DNA of 64,000 nt from Orthonyx spaldingii (lineage: Eukaryota > Chordata > Aves > Passeriformes > Orthonychidae), in assembly GCA_013397795.1 (NCBI GenBank), contig VZTJ01004775.1, positions 1,500,920 to 1,564,919 of the forward strand. The letters are read 5' to 3'. Positions 25,151-38,444 of this stretch are shown here, one piece after another (position 1 is the first letter of the stretch; each line of letters opens with the position of its first letter). The translations under genes were made by a program, and so were the position numbers. Below the pieces are notes generated by a model. The model ran no database searches and had not been told where the DNA came from. It worked only from the letters and a program-made list of their open reading frames with translations.

Positions 25151-25550
25151 CAGAGATGGGGCCAGTTGGCACATAAGCAAAAAAGTTAGATTTAAGAAAA
25201 CACCCAGAAGCAAATGAACTTCCAAGACCATTTTGACTCCAGGTATAAACACATCCCTGCTACACACACCGTCTGAAACCTGTGTAGGAAAGGGTCAAGG
25301 AGCCACAATAAACAAGCTCCATGTTAGTCACAGCCAGGCAGAGGGAGGCTCAGTGAGGACTGCAGAGATGTCCCAAGGGCTCTGTCAGCAGTAAACCTGC
25401 ACAACAGCAGCAGTCCTGTGAGAAATAACCAGCTGCCAGAGCCTGAGGATATATGGGGACCTTCAGGAACATACATCACCTGTGCCTCATCTTAAATGCC
25501 TCTGATTCAGCTTTCAAAGCCTGGGGGCTTCAACAAGTGTATTAAGACAA

Positions 25551-25574
25551 GGCGGGTGTGGGGGTATGGGGGGG
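25551..25574 (+). other. G-rich run, possible G-quadruplex
   Basis: The sequence GGCGGGTGTGGGGGTATGGG followed by four more G has G-runs of 3, 5 and 7, enough for four G-triplets with short loops. It sits at the start of a G/T-rich stretch (about 25540-25870) between two CR1 fragments. As this is the non-template strand's complement for ADCK1, the transcript would carry the C-rich strand. Confidence 0.6.
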
Positions 25575-25884
25575 ACGTGTATGGGCAGTTTTATGTGACT
25601 ATACAGAATGTGATGAGGGGATGTTCAGAAGAGGTCAGGTATAAGGATTGGGTCAGGAAGTGAAGCTGTGTCAGGGCTTGAGCACAGAGTTAAAAACAAA
25701 GCATGGGGCAGGGTATTTGTGTACACAGCTTGTATGGGGTATGGTTGGTAAACTTCATCCACAGAGAGGCAAATGAAGAATAGGATCAGGACGGTGTTTA
25801 TGTGTGTGCAGAGGCAGGGTGTGCAGGAGGAGTGGGGGGTTCCTGCAGTGTGTGTTCAGAACAACACTGCATTTTGTTTTATGG

Positions 25885-26310
25885 AGTCATAGAATGGTTT
25901 GGGTTGGAAGGGACCTTAAGGATCATCTAGTTCCAACCTCCCTGCCATGAGCAGGGACACCTTCCACTAAACCAGGTTGCTCAAAGCCCCATCCACCGTG
26001 ACTTTAAACGCTTCTAGGAATGGGGCAGCCACAATTTCTCCGGGCAGTCTGTTCCAGTACCTCACAACCTTCACAGATGTTCCTAATATCTAACCTAAAC
26101 CTACTACCTTTCAGTTTGAAGTCATTCCCCCTTTGTCCTATCACTATATGCCCTTGTAAAAAGTGCCTCTCCAGCTCTCTTGTTGGTTCCCTTTAGATAC
26201 TGGAGTGCTATGTCTCCCCTGGTCCTTCTCTTCTCCAGGCTGAACAACCTCAACTCTCATCCTGTGTTCATAGGAAAGCTGTCCCAGCCCTCCGATGATC
26301 TTCATCACCT
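25885..26310 (-). mobile_element. CR1 LINE 3' fragment
   Basis: Read on the plus strand it begins GTCATAGAATGGTTTGGGTT and runs through the well-known bird CR1 3' sequence (GGAAGGGACCTTAAGGATCA, then CCTGCCATGAGCAGGGACAC). The element itself is therefore on the minus strand, with its 3' tail at 25885. The inner part, on the minus strand, still reads the C-terminal end of the CR1 polymerase ORF (FSLEKRRTRGDIALQYLKGT, later YSDRTKGE) with stops after it. It is 5' truncated near 26310, the usual fate of CR1 copies. Divergence looks moderate. Confidence 0.93.
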
Positions 26311-27409
26311 GGGACAAAGAGCAGGAATGACAGAAGCAGCACTGCACAATCCAACAGCCTGTCACCAGGATGGCCAGAGGCACAGTACAATGATAAAATG
26401 CAGGAGGCAAAGCCCAGTCCCAGATAGATTCTGCCCATTTATATCCCTTCTTCTGGCTTTGGCTATAATTACATAGATACAAGCAGGCCTGAAGTCTTAC
26501 TGAAGCACAACACTTCCCCTATTTTAAAAGAAGAGGGAAGTAGGAGTAGGGATCTGAGGGGGACCTCAAAGTGCATGCAGTCTGGCAAATGTGGGCAGCC
26601 CTGCCTGAATTGAACTGGTATCAAGAAAGGGATTTAATAAGGTCACTACTTTAGAAGAATAATGCTTAAAAGGTAGTAAAGCTCTGCTGAAGATGTAAAG
26701 CTCATAAGCCAGTTACTGGTGCTAACTGTGCCTTGATGGGATATTGAAACACCAGCACACCTGGCAGACAATGCAAAAGACACAGCTATTCAGCAGTCCA
26801 CACCACAAAGACCAAGGTGCAGGGACTCAAAAGAAGCTGAGGTAGAATAACTTACAAAGAGGTCTGGATGGGGCCCTGGAGTTTGTATCCTTTGCAGCCA
26901 ACTCTCAGAAAAAAATTTACAGAGACCAATAAAAGTCCCTCAAGAGAGACAACCGCACAACAAATTAAATCCACAACTGACTTTGCAACAAAGTCACTAG
27001 CACCATGCATTAGGTCATCCCTAATGACTACTCATACAAACCATGGAGCCCTGGGCTCACTGCACTGATGCAAAGAGAAAAGTCCTATGCTAAGCCAGCC
27101 GCATCCTGTCCTCTTTCCTTCTTGTCAATCTCTCCTCTGAATGTCAACTTTTCCTTTCTTCTCCTGACCATATTTCCCCTACTTTTCATGTGTCTGCTGT
27201 GATCTATCTGCTTCTTCTACAGTTCATTTATTATCTGTCTCTTTCTCTTCTTCCTCCCATGTGTATTTCCTTGCCCCCAGATTTTTGTGTAGGGCTGCCA
27301 AATCCCTGCTTCACTGGTGTAACTCAGCTGATTTACTTTCCTTAAAGCAGTGTCTACTCTCATGTAAATTGCCCTCCAAACCCAGCCTGTGAAACGGGCT
27401 TATTCACTA

Positions 27410-27560
27410 AACTCTATGAATAGGAAAGTAGGCACAGCTGGCCTATTCATAATCAACATAAAAAATAGATTAGCACTTTACAGATTAAACATTATCGTTT
27501 CAACAGTTAACATAAATCAACTACACTTACAGGCCTAGCATTGCCGCTGCCACTGCAGGG
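27410..27560. promoter_or_regulatory. Candidate conserved non-coding element (weak)
   Basis: AT-rich stretch with CTATTCATAATCAACATAAA, AGATTAGCAC, CAGATTAAACATTATCG and AACAGTTAACATAAATCAAC (an HNF1-like half site GTTAAC). The weakest of the blocks listed. Confidence 0.25.
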
Positions 27561-30500
27561 CAACAAGTACTGCAAAGGGAAGGGTTGACAGTCCAGGGTG
27601 CAGTGGGAAATAGCTTGAACCTAAGTTTTACTCTGGCATCCCCAGTGTGTACTGCTAGAGATTGTTACCAAGAGAAAAATGGGCTACAGAAACAAAGATA
27701 GGGGGTAATTTTGATTAATTCACATGCATTTTCAAGCAACCTAGCAACCCACTATTCTAAAGTCAGAATCCAACTGCCTTTCTTTCTTCCCTAGGGCCAA
27801 TGCAGCTCAAAAACAGAGCAAAAAAGTCAGCCTCTGGAATAGCAGCAGGACAGGAAGCCTCTAAATACTAACTGGTACGTAGCTCTGTTTCCTGTAGTTC
27901 AAAATATTTGGGCTTCTGTGCATGAAGAAAAGCAGTTTGGTGGATTCCCTCTATTGTAACCATCTCAAAAACCACCTCATTACAACCCAGGATTCACCTC
28001 CCCAAAGAGGGGCCAAGTACTGAGATCCACTTCAGATGTGTTCTGTGGAGAACAAAGCCAGAAGAGAGTATCCCAGAGTGGTCAGGCTGCACCTTCTCCC
28101 TCATCAGGTACGAGATACTAAGTCACTGGAGACACTCAGTCCAACACACTGTAATCAGTGTGCTATGGTTGTGTAGTCATTAGAGAGATAAGGCCCACAG
28201 AACCAGTCCAGTCCATATCTTTCCATTCCTTACTGCTCAGTCACTGAGAACCACCCACTGTCTCAAATGTTTACCTAGGAGTGGCCAGCCTGTAATTCCT
28301 GAGCTGGTTTTAATGACTGCAAGGGATGGGCAAAGGCCTTGGCCAGGATATCGCATTAAGAACCAGCCTCACACCTCTTTCAAACAAAAAGGAAAAAAAA
28401 ATAGAAGAGGAAGAGATTAGGTTATGGTCCAAAGGACAAAAGATGGACTGGGAGAAGAGGCACTGGCTTATAGGTTTTCTTGGCATTCAGGTCAAAGACA
28501 TTAGCAGTTTACAAAGGGCAAGGCAGGAAAAGTTACATGGAGAGACTTCTTTACTATGACCCCTCTTAAAAAGCCCTGATAATTTTAATTGCTCTAGGCT
28601 CCTTCTAGCCTTTCTTGATAAATGGGAATAGCAGTTAATAGACCTGAGCCAATCAGCTACATCCAATAAGGTGCTTGAGAAAATAAGCTTTGTTCTCCAT
28701 GTACAACTGATACCACCTCAGTTTCATTCATTATCCAAAATGAGCTCACTAATGTAAATTTTCTACTAATAATTTGAAATTTGGAAGGATTGGTGCTGAA
28801 CAACCTTTTCCAAGAACTTGCCAATTTGAGATGCAGTGGTTATGTGAGCTTTGTAAGGGAGAAACTCATAGGTTTGCTTCAGCTGAGCTTTCCTGGCACA
28901 AGCGATAGGTATGTGAGTTTACTACTTCAGTTGTCACAGACAGCTTCAGAGGTTTGGCTCTGAACCACACATCCTGTAAAACTAAATACTGCAAAGCTTA
29001 CAGAAAGTAAGTGCAAAATGTGTTTAATGTTCACAAACATAACATGAGAAAACTTCCTCAGGCTGGTCTGCCTATGAGGAACAAGCACATTTGGCTCACT
29101 AATGGTATAAAGAACTTTGAGACCCCTGAGATCCCAATTTTTGCCTCAACCCTCAAAACATAAAAGCATGCTGAGTGTGTGGCTTCTCATAAGGAGAATT
29201 TCCAATGCTCCTAGCAGTTTTTTCACAGGGAAGAAAGCTTGCAGGCAGAGTTGAAGTGTTTTTTATGGCTCAGCATCCTTCCATAGAATCAAGAACTGCC
29301 TGTCAGACAGATCCCAGAAGTGCCATAAAACAAAGTTTATCAGATCACTGTACATCTTAAAAATTCATAAAAATTCTATGTGTCTATTCTGTGTGTTTGA
29401 AAAATGCAGATGTGTCAAGGTCAGGCCCTGTAACTCCTTATTTCATCTTACGTCATTTGTTTTATCTACAAATAACCTATTGCCAAAAGTTGCCTGACTC
29501 ACTGCATCAGGTTTTCATGTTTCTGATGGGTCAGGAGCCAAGTAACTGTGCAGACATAAAATTCTGAAAGAAACCAGGAGATAATAACTAGGCAGCATCA
29601 AGTAGGCTATTAAAAGATCAGTGGGTAGGCAGAAGACGGGATTCTCTGCTCCCTCAGAGAAAAGTCAGGCATAGTAAACCCAGCCTGTGTCAAGATCAGA
29701 GAATCAAGAATATTTCAAAGTGTACCAGCAGTGGGTTTTGGAAACAGAAGCCCGTCCCTCCTCATAGCAGCTTAATGTTTCTACCCCTACACAGATACTG
29801 CTGTGTCAGAAATGTCTGGAAATTGCTGAGCAAAGAAGATACACATTTGAAAAAAGAAAGTCTCCACATGCAAAAATAAGGACTATTAATCCCAGTGACA
29901 GACTGCAATTTCCAGTGATTGTTTGGAATTGGAAGGGTTACCCATGTGCTGAGAAGTGTTTGCTTTCAATGGCTTGAGCATTGCTGTGCAGCACATCCAC
30001 CACCTCTGCAGGATGTGGACACTGAATACAGCCTGACACAGCTGTTGTGTGCACTGCCAGCCAAGATGTATTTGCATCAGAGGAACACTTCAGGTGCAAT
30101 CAGAACTCTGAGAAAACTGTACAGAACACAGCTTACTGTCTGCACAGACACTGAGCCAACAAATTTCATGCACGTAGGTCATACACTAACCCCCAGGCAC
30201 CTAAAGAATTTGTAAGTTGAAGGAAAAAAATGTCACTGAGTGTCCAACTCAGAAGAATTATTCCTTACCAGGCCATTTCCCATTGCATTTTCTGATCTGA
30301 AGTTTTTCTCTTCCTTGCAGAATGCCCTCCAAACAATCCTTCAGCAAATCCACTGTGCAACTTCCTGTATTGTAAATCTTACTAATTTGAAAGAAGTCAA
30401 AGGAGATTATCCTCTAATCTACACTCAAAACCCTCCCTGTCTTAGACAATGGGGCCTAGAGTACCCATGAAGAGGCTGCCATGAGCAGGACAGAGCCATG

Positions 30501-30929
30501 CTCTCCCAGGAGCTCTGAGTGGAGAGAAAACCCATGGAAAGAGGCAGGGCCCTCTTCCAAAGCTCCCCTGGCAGTAAGGACACCAGGTTGTCCTTGGCAC
30601 AGCAGTAAGGGTCAGTAACACTGGAGCTTGCACACAGGGTGAGCAGGAACAGAAAAAACAAAGCAAGGTTCATTACCTGAGCCACATAAAGCTCTCTGTT
30701 TGCTTTCCCCACCTGCCTTTGGAGCAGCAGTTCTGGACAGCTGCTGCCCACACAAGGGCTCGGTGTAGAGGATGCCACACTGGGATCTGCCAGTGACTGG
30801 GGCCTCTTACCTGAGACAGGGCAGGGCAAGCACAGCAGAGGCTGCAGCAGCAGCGGGCCCTGCACAGGCAGCCACTTGTGCCTTTCAGTTGAGTAATGCA
30901 CGACCATTTGTTCTGGGTGACATTAATGT

Positions 30930-31095
30930 TATTCGCCATCCATCTCAGACTCTTTAAATTACCTTTTTATGGCCAAAATCCTTTTCATAATTGATAAAAA
31001 TCTCTTTTTTATATCCCAAGTTATTGAAAGAAATGTGAAGGTTTTTTATTTCTCATTACAGTTTTAATAAAAATGTGTTTTTTATTGACGTCTGC
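30930..31095. promoter_or_regulatory. Candidate conserved non-coding element with CRE-like site
   Basis: Holds TTTTTATGGCCAAAATCC, TCATAATTGATAAAAATC, TTTTTATATCCCAAG, CTCATTACAG, TTTTAATAAAAATG and TTTTTTATTGACGTCTG (CDX-like core adjoining TGACGTC, 7 of the 8 CRE bases). No coding or repeat likeness. Confidence 0.35.
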
Positions 31096-32273
31096 TTGGA
31101 AGCCCTGACGGGTATACTGAGAGAGGCTCAGAGCAGTGGGAGAAGGGCCATATCTTCCTGTCCCACTTTCCAGCCCCTCACACTGTCAGAGTAATGGCCA
31201 CCATAGCTCAGTTTCCACTTTGGTGGGTAACGGAGGGTGGGGAACATCATGCAGAATAAGGAGACTTCCTGTCACCAACAACACCCATAGCAGGCAAAAG
31301 AGGCTCTTGCTGACCTAGATCTGGTTGCTCCCAGTCTGTTAGTGACGTATGCACAGTGATGGACTTCACAGACCACCCTGGCACAGCATTGCTGGAGATG
31401 GTGTTTTAGGACAGAACCAGGTTCACAGGCTACAGGAGACCTGGGTGTTCAGCAAAGTCATTCTGCATCAGTCCACAGCCCCAAGCAACCACAAGAGGGA
31501 CTCTGCACTGAGCCATACATCAGTGCGTTTGGTCAGAGCACTCAACCACAAGGCTGCGCAACACTGAAGGAAGCAGGCATGTGTCCTGGCATTCTGCATG
31601 GGTTAGACAACACTGCCAGCCTGGGAAGAGGCTTTCTGGACCCATAACAGAAGCTGCAGCAGCCTTCATTATGACATGAAAACCTTGTGGTAAATGAATC
31701 TTCTCTAGAGCACCATATGACGCCAGCTACAGAAAGTGGCTAATACTACCATGGGAATAACTTGGATGCTGCAGGATATGCAGAGTAATACCCAACAGCC
31801 TAGCTCCTCTCCCACAGGGCTGAGCATTGCTTGAATTGTTCAGCAAATCAGAAATAAGCATATGGCTCACCAGAGCTTAAAATGCTAATTGACAATTCCA
31901 GAAGGTAGGAAACCAAGTCCATCCCTCTCCCTGTCACTGTCACAGCAAAGGCTGCCATACTATACCAAGAATTCATACAGAAGTAGGAGTAAAAAGTCTT
32001 TTCTATTCCCTCTATTTCTCATACTCTCATAACAGTATGACAGGGAAGTCTCTTGCACTGGGGATTAGCACCTTGCTGTGGTCTCATTCCCTGCCTTTTC
32101 CACAGCAGTACACATGGGCATACAATTTTTGTCCCTCCCTGTCAAATGGCCATGCAGCATCACTGCAGATCATTGCAGTAACCATACTCCCAGGCATATA
32201 TGAGTACATTTCAACAACAGATGAGTAATAGTTCATGTACCCAACCCAAAAAACACTTTGGGAACTTTGGGAG

Positions 32274-32670
32274 TGCCCTGGTTCCAACTAGGACAGAGTT
32301 AATTCTTTGCAGTAGCCAAGAGGGGGTGTGGCCAGGACCCTAAAGTTACTTGATACCACCCCATGCCATTGCTAGGGGCAGGGGAAAAGGAACCTCTGTC
32401 TCTTCCAAGGAGAAGGGATTCCTTCCAATCTGGTTAAAGTGGCGGATACAACAGTCAGGTATTGTTTATTGTCAGGGGCTTTTCATGTAAATTGTTTCTT
32501 TGTCTTATACCTTTCGTTATTAATATTGTTGCTGTAGTTGTTTGTTTTCTTATCCCATTGCTGTTTCCAGTAATTTGTTCTTATCCCAATCTGTGATCTT
32601 TGACTTTTGTGCCTCCAGTTGGTTTTAGCTGTAGTACTAAATTGGAGAATATCATTCCTAAGCCACGACA
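32274..32670 (+). mobile_element. ERVL-type solo LTR with 5-bp target duplication
   Basis: A 397-bp element starts TGCCCTGG and ends CCACGACA, so it has TG..CA ends; the first and last eight bases form an imperfect inverted repeat (6 of 8). It is flanked by a perfect 5-bp direct repeat GGGAG at 32269-32273 and 32671-32675. The 5' part (GGACAGAGTTAATTC) and the 3' part (TTCTTATCCCAATCTGTGA, then AAGCCACGACA) resemble bird ERVL-class LTRs as I know them. No internal retroviral sequence or second LTR is adjacent, so it is a solo LTR left by recombination. Sense orientation is inferred as plus from the 3'-like end, a weaker call. It is shorter than the commonest LTRs of this type, which suggests a subfamily or an internal deletion. 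It sits in the large ADCK1 intron, antisense to the gene. Confidence 0.85.
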
Positions 32671-35600
32671 GGGAGCAATTTAATAGAACAAACCTTCCCA
32701 AACAACATTAGAATAATATAAAAGCAAACCCTTACTTGAAAACCATCAGGTACACAATATGGCGAAAATCATGTGGTATAGTAATTCTACAATTTTTATA
32801 ATGTTAGTTGATTAGTATACCTATCAAATATTGTCCAGTTAGAAGAGCAATTGGTTAGGTAATTTTTCCCTGGGTACTGCCCCATTGCAATTGATCCAGG
32901 GGTTTCTCTGGATCCACTTCTTGTTGTGTCTTCTAAGATTCTGGTTGGAAAACAAAACATCCTTGTTGGTGGTGCTCTTCTTAAGTAAGACTAAACAGTA
33001 TTTCAGGAATGTGTTAGAAGGTTAGCTTATTGCTCTAAAATGCAGGGGAAAAGGGTAGGAAAAGTACTAGGAGCTACAGCCATGCATTAGCAATCTACAA
33101 GGCTACAAATCTATGAAAAATATATAAACAGCTAAAAATCTTTAGACATCATTTTCCCCTTTAGAGACTTGACAAAAATTCTATATTGTCTAGTCTCTAC
33201 CACTTACATTTGACAAAGGGCAGTATTCTTCTTACCCATGGTTTTGCTGCAAAGACAATGACTTCTCAGACAAGGAATATCTGTTTCTTATTTGCACAGC
33301 ACTGGTGCTGTGCCAGGTACAAGAGCAGGAATCCAAGGCTGAATCCTCCAAACATCACTGTGGAAATGCATCCTGCTTCACAAATCACAGCACAGGAGGT
33401 TCCTCTACCACATGTGCTTTGTTTATAAATCACAGTCAAACCACTGACATACCCTGCCCTGCTCAATCAACAAGCTCCTTTACGGTATGGCTGCAGGAGG
33501 TTTCTTGCAAATGGCAAAATAGGGCTTGAACAACCTGTAAAAGCTGCAATTAACTCTGGATGAAAAGGATGGTCTCCTTGGAGGTGCTGGGTAATCAAGC
33601 AATTAGAAACCATTTCCCATTACCTGCATTTCCACAAAACAGAGCTAGAATGACATCGTTCCAAATGACTATCTTTCCATCTGTTTAAGCCCTTTATATG
33701 ATTTGTCTTCAGCAGAGGCAAGCCTGGATCTCTGAGCTCTCCCCAGCCCTTTCTCCCAGCTTTGAACAAAGCAAACATTGTAAGCAGAACTTTTAATCAC
33801 TGGTGTGTTCTCCCTATGGAGCCTGTTTTGCCTCAGCATTCCTGGAGCACAGCAAACCCACCAGCAATGGCAGAAGTATATATGCAGATATGGATACCTG
33901 CAGTCAGGATTTCTTGGGATCCGTCATTTGATAGTATCTGAGACTGCTCAGCTTCAACCATTTCTACTCTTCTCTGCAACAGGTTCAGCAACTGTTAAGA
34001 TGTGAAGGTAAGTCAAGAGACAAGGAGAGAAACTCACTGCCATGGCCAGTCACATGCCTTACAACAGCCCATCACCCTCCAAGCAATGACAGCCTGGACA
34101 AAGAGCACCAGGGCAGCTGTGCCACACAAGCACCCTATCCACGTGGGAAGGACCCTTCTTGGGACTATGCTGCCCTCAGATGGGGGGTGCTAACTTTATC
34201 CTTGCCTTAATCCCCAACCACACAACCTCAGACCAAACACAAGAGCAATGACTAGAGAACCTGCCTGACAGGAACCTGCCAGAAAGGAGAAGGAACTGGG
34301 ATCCTTCTGAAAGGACAGAGTGACAGATGGGGAGGAAGGGAGTGTCTCCCACCAAGGAAAATTGCCTCCAACATGACTTGAGGCCTGGATAGAGTATGGA
34401 GTACACAAACAACATATCAAGAGGTAGAGTCTTAGGGAAAGGTCAATAAGTTCATCAAAAAATGCCAATGTGTAAGGATGGCCTGGAAGCTGATGAGCAA
34501 TGGGCTGTGAAAAGTGACATCTTGCTGTACACAGGCGAGGTAATACAGTGGTGCTGAGTGGATAGAGCTATGCTGTGGCCTACTGGGACGTGCAATATGA
34601 GGAGCTGTTTTGGGACTAGAAAGAGGTAAAAGTGTGTATTGGCATAGACAAGAGTACACAGTGAAGCAAGGAGATGTCCCAGTATCTAAACTCGTTATCA
34701 TTGTGCAGCAGCAGAGAAGTGAGACCCATATTAGGAAATGCATTGGACAGTAGTGAAGCCAGGCAACAGGAAGGCACAAAGAATATGTGGAAGATCACTT
34801 TCTTTGTAATATGTGGGTTGTAAAAGCTCCCAAGTCCTTCTGCAACCACTCCATCCTATGACAAGGGATGCTGTGAAATGCACTTGATCAGAACAGAGTG
34901 GCATCACCTCCCCAGTATCCCTGTATCCCACAGCCATGTGAGAGTCCTTTCCAACAAACCTGCCAGAGGAAGGAAATGCCCCTAATCCCAGTGCTGTCAA
35001 AATTTCTTCTACGTTTTCTAGTTTCTAAGCACAAAGGTTTTGTGCCTTTAAGGTGCCTCCACTCTGAAAGATTTATTTTCCAGACCTCCTCATCAGTCTT
35101 TCTCCCTAAATGTGTGGTGTCCACATTTCACCAGAAGTTGCCTGGCTCTGCTCTGCATGCACTTTGCTGAGTTAGAGCACTTAGCTGAACCACCTCTCCC
35201 TCCCTGTGTCATTAATAGTTCTGCAGAGAAAGAACATACTCGGTTTGCTTTCATTTTCCACGCTTGACACCTTTTTACTTTCAGAACCTTGTTCAAGCAA
35301 GGAAGATAAAAATGGAGGTAGGAGAGACTCTTTCAGTCATATCTTATCACCCATTCTTATGAACATAGCTCTTCCCAACTGCTCCAAGGAATACACCCAG
35401 AACAATCCCAACCTGTGGTATCTCCACTGTCTCCCCAAAAGATTCTTGCTCTGTGATCTCACTGGTGATTGTTTCCAGGAGTTATTGCAAAGATTTCTTT
35501 GTGCAGCCTCTCCCACTGCTACTACTTGTGTTACCCTGTGAATCCCACCCCACCCACCTCAACCTCTTGCATATAACACTCAAGAGAATTATCACCTCCC

Positions 35601-36749
35601 ACCATCACTCGTCCAAACCACTGTGGCTGAGATTAGAAAGCCAGCATCTGCTCACTACTGATTATTTTTATCCCAATGATCCCTGATAGGTAAACAAACT
35701 GGCCCTGGACTTAAAACAGGATTGGACAGGACAACCCACTAGTCAGCATATATGATGCTTCTCCAGTGTCAAATCAGAACACATGCCATTTGCCTTTATA
35801 TCAGAGCTACATGCTGCAGCTCCCTGTCCCCAGCCATGATGCTGGCCTAGAATGGGAGATCCCACATCAGCAGTGTATCAAGCAAGTTTGTGTGGGGACA
35901 ACGGAGTCATGTTGAACTGCCATAAATCCGCCTCACAAATGCTCTGTCTTTGCTCAAACATCAGTCCCATTGGCATAGTCTCCATTTAAGCCAGTTTTCC
36001 CACAAAACATTTATCAAACATCCAAGCCCATGATAAGATTTGCAGGAGAAGGTCACATCAGAAGGCAGAGTATTTCTAATTGACTGAAAATATAATGCTT
36101 CTATACATGAAATTGGCCTTTTTTGATCTTCCTGCCCTTTTGCAAGCTCTTGCCTAATTTGTTAGCTTGTCACATTCCTCTCTAGGTATCTCTGTATTTT
36201 CAGTCGCTCTTTCTCCCATTTGTTCTGCACTGATCCAAGCTGTATGCAATTACTTCTTGCCTACACTTAAGATTCGTGTGAAGAGCCCTGCTCTTGGGCC
36301 TGATGGGAGAACTGGAAGTCTTACCACTGAATTTGAGAGCAGCAGGACTACGCCTAGGCACCCTGGGAAGGTTCCCTCACTGTCATTTTTTCTTCTATTT
36401 GAATTCATCTGCAAGTTCCGAGGTGTGGTGCTGGCCCCAGGAGGGAGAATTTCGGAATCCCTCTCTGCACTCTTCTCTGCCCTGACACTCCACTTTGCCC
36501 CTCTGCCTCCTATATTTCAGCTATCATATTTAAAATATACTGAGGATCTAGCTACACTGGAATTAAATTTGTTCCTGAAGCAACCCTATTAAATCTTCTA
36601 GGGTCCAGCAAAGACAGCTTTGGTGCATTAGGTTCCCAAATCCTTTCTGGTTTCAAATACCTTGATTTGGTACCTTGTAACTATTAATACAGGCATTTAC
36701 ATCAGCTTTTAATACTGCCCAGTTTTACAAGGTCCTTTATATTTATACA

Positions 36750-36862
36750 TGTTATTCTCTTCATTTATCTCTTTTATCGTTCCTCTCTGTCTCTCATTAC
36801 CATTTCCTCTCCATCACTTTCTTCCCATTTCTACCTTTTTTGCCCTCCCTCCCTTGGTCTCT
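36750..36862 (+). repeat. Polypyrimidine tract
   Basis: About 110 bp composed almost only of C and T with few purines (TTCCTCTCTGTCTCTC, CACTTTCTTCCCATTTC, CCCTCCCTCCCTTGG). Probably a degenerate simple repeat. A similar weaker tract lies at about 27100-27260. Confidence 0.7.
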
Positions 36863-38024
36863 TTAAAATTAAATATTGCCCAGCACTGTCCACGTGAAAG
36901 AAGTGAATGCTATGAGGTAAGGCTGCTGTGGAGACTGTATTCGAGCTGCTTCACTGGGAATCAATGAGGCACGGAGTGTTCTCTAGCTCCCAACAAGCAC
37001 AAGGAAACCAGGGATTATCAGTGTCAGCTGAATACACACTTGAGAGCAAAGGTCCCACCTCTGAGCACCTACTTCAGCCTTTAAGAGACACCACAGAAAC
37101 TGTGCCAGAGGTGGCTGGTGTGGTAATTTAATGTGGGCTAACCTTGTGGTGGCTTTCTGCAGGTCCTGTGGAAGGGAGGTTTCCACACGGAAGCCCACAG
37201 AGGCAGAGGCCTTCAGGGAGCAGCCAGCCTGCCCTGCTCCATCTATCCACTGAGTTATGCAACACAGCTGGTACCAACATTGCTACAAGGGTGGAGTGGT
37301 GATAGAAGGAGCATGTTGCAGGTTGGGGGCTGACATTAACCCTGCCATTAAACTGTAGGGAAATATTAATGGTCATTCCCGGCTAGATAATATGTAGGCC
37401 CTTAAACTACACATAGGCAAACTCATTTCATCCAAATCTGCCCGTAATATACCCTCTGGGTGCAAATACTTTGCTTATGTCCTGTTTCCCCCATACCTCC
37501 TTACCACACAGTCAGACAGGCCAGGACAACCAAAACAGCCCCGAAAGCTCAATATATGAGAAACAACAGATGTACACGCTGCTTCCCTTCTTCAGCCTTC
37601 TGTCTTCCTCTCCCTCACACACACTTTCCCTAGCATCACCTTTGCAGACTGTTGCCTCCTGCCTCCCTCTTACCATGTGTCCCGAACTCAGAAAGAGCTA
37701 AGCCCAGGTGGTGCTTTCAAGGACAAGGCCTAACAAGCCTCTCAGATCACACAGCAGCCCGGAAAGCAGGCAGGGAGGGGGGCGTGATGCACCACCACAC
37801 CATGTCACTTGTGATCCTTCAAATGCCTCCTGGGTTAGAGTCTGAGGGGACATCTTGTAAAGAGTAAGATGCAAAGTAGTAGAACACCCACCGTAATTTA
37901 CTGTGGTTACTTCCCTTATATCCAGTGAACACAGTCACCTACCTACTGATCTCAGTGCTATGGGCTGCTGAGGGTTAATGATGGCACTGACTCCTGAGCT
38001 ACTGCGTTACCTGACTGCAGCACC

Positions 38025-38115
38025 AAAAGTGATTTATGCTATTATTTTCTTTGGGGGTTAATTAGGGGCTCGAGAAAGTAAAGGGTTGTCAGTGCTAGCT
38101 GGAATTGGTCTAGTA
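38025..38115. promoter_or_regulatory. Candidate conserved non-coding element (short)
   Basis: GTGATTTATGCTATTATTTT followed by GGGGGTTAATTAGGGGCTCG and a GTCAGTGCTAGC segment, about 430 bp from exon B. A TTAATTA homeodomain core lies within unusual G-rich flanks. Could also be a splicing-related intronic element. Confidence 0.3.
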
Positions 38116-38444
38116 CAGCCAGGGAAGAGCAGTCATCCCTCACAGAGGTCTGCCAATACATCTTCGTCCTGAACATCAATACCTCCAGCTCCCACCCCTC
38201 AGTGTGGCAGACAGTCCTCCATCCTGACCACCAGCAACCCTGTTAGTTTTGGCATACAGAGTATGCTGCTCTGCTGAGTCCTGCCATTTCCATCTGGCAC
38301 CTTTCACACCCTTACTCCTCTGTTATCTTCTCCTTACCAAAGCTTACCAATAATGCCCATTGATGGACAGAAAGAACTCCCACAGCATTCTCTCAGGGGC
38401 AAGGAAGGGATATCTCCCCTCAGTATCTCTTATTAACTGAGAAA

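Noticed and set aside
26144..26482. 112-codon minus and 98-codon plus open frames
   Set aside because: They are mostly frames through the CR1 fragment and are out of frame with its polymerase remnant.
30425..30907. 160-codon minus open frame
   Set aside because: Leu/Ser/Pro-rich with no domain, no splice context and overlapping frames of equal quality; probably chance.
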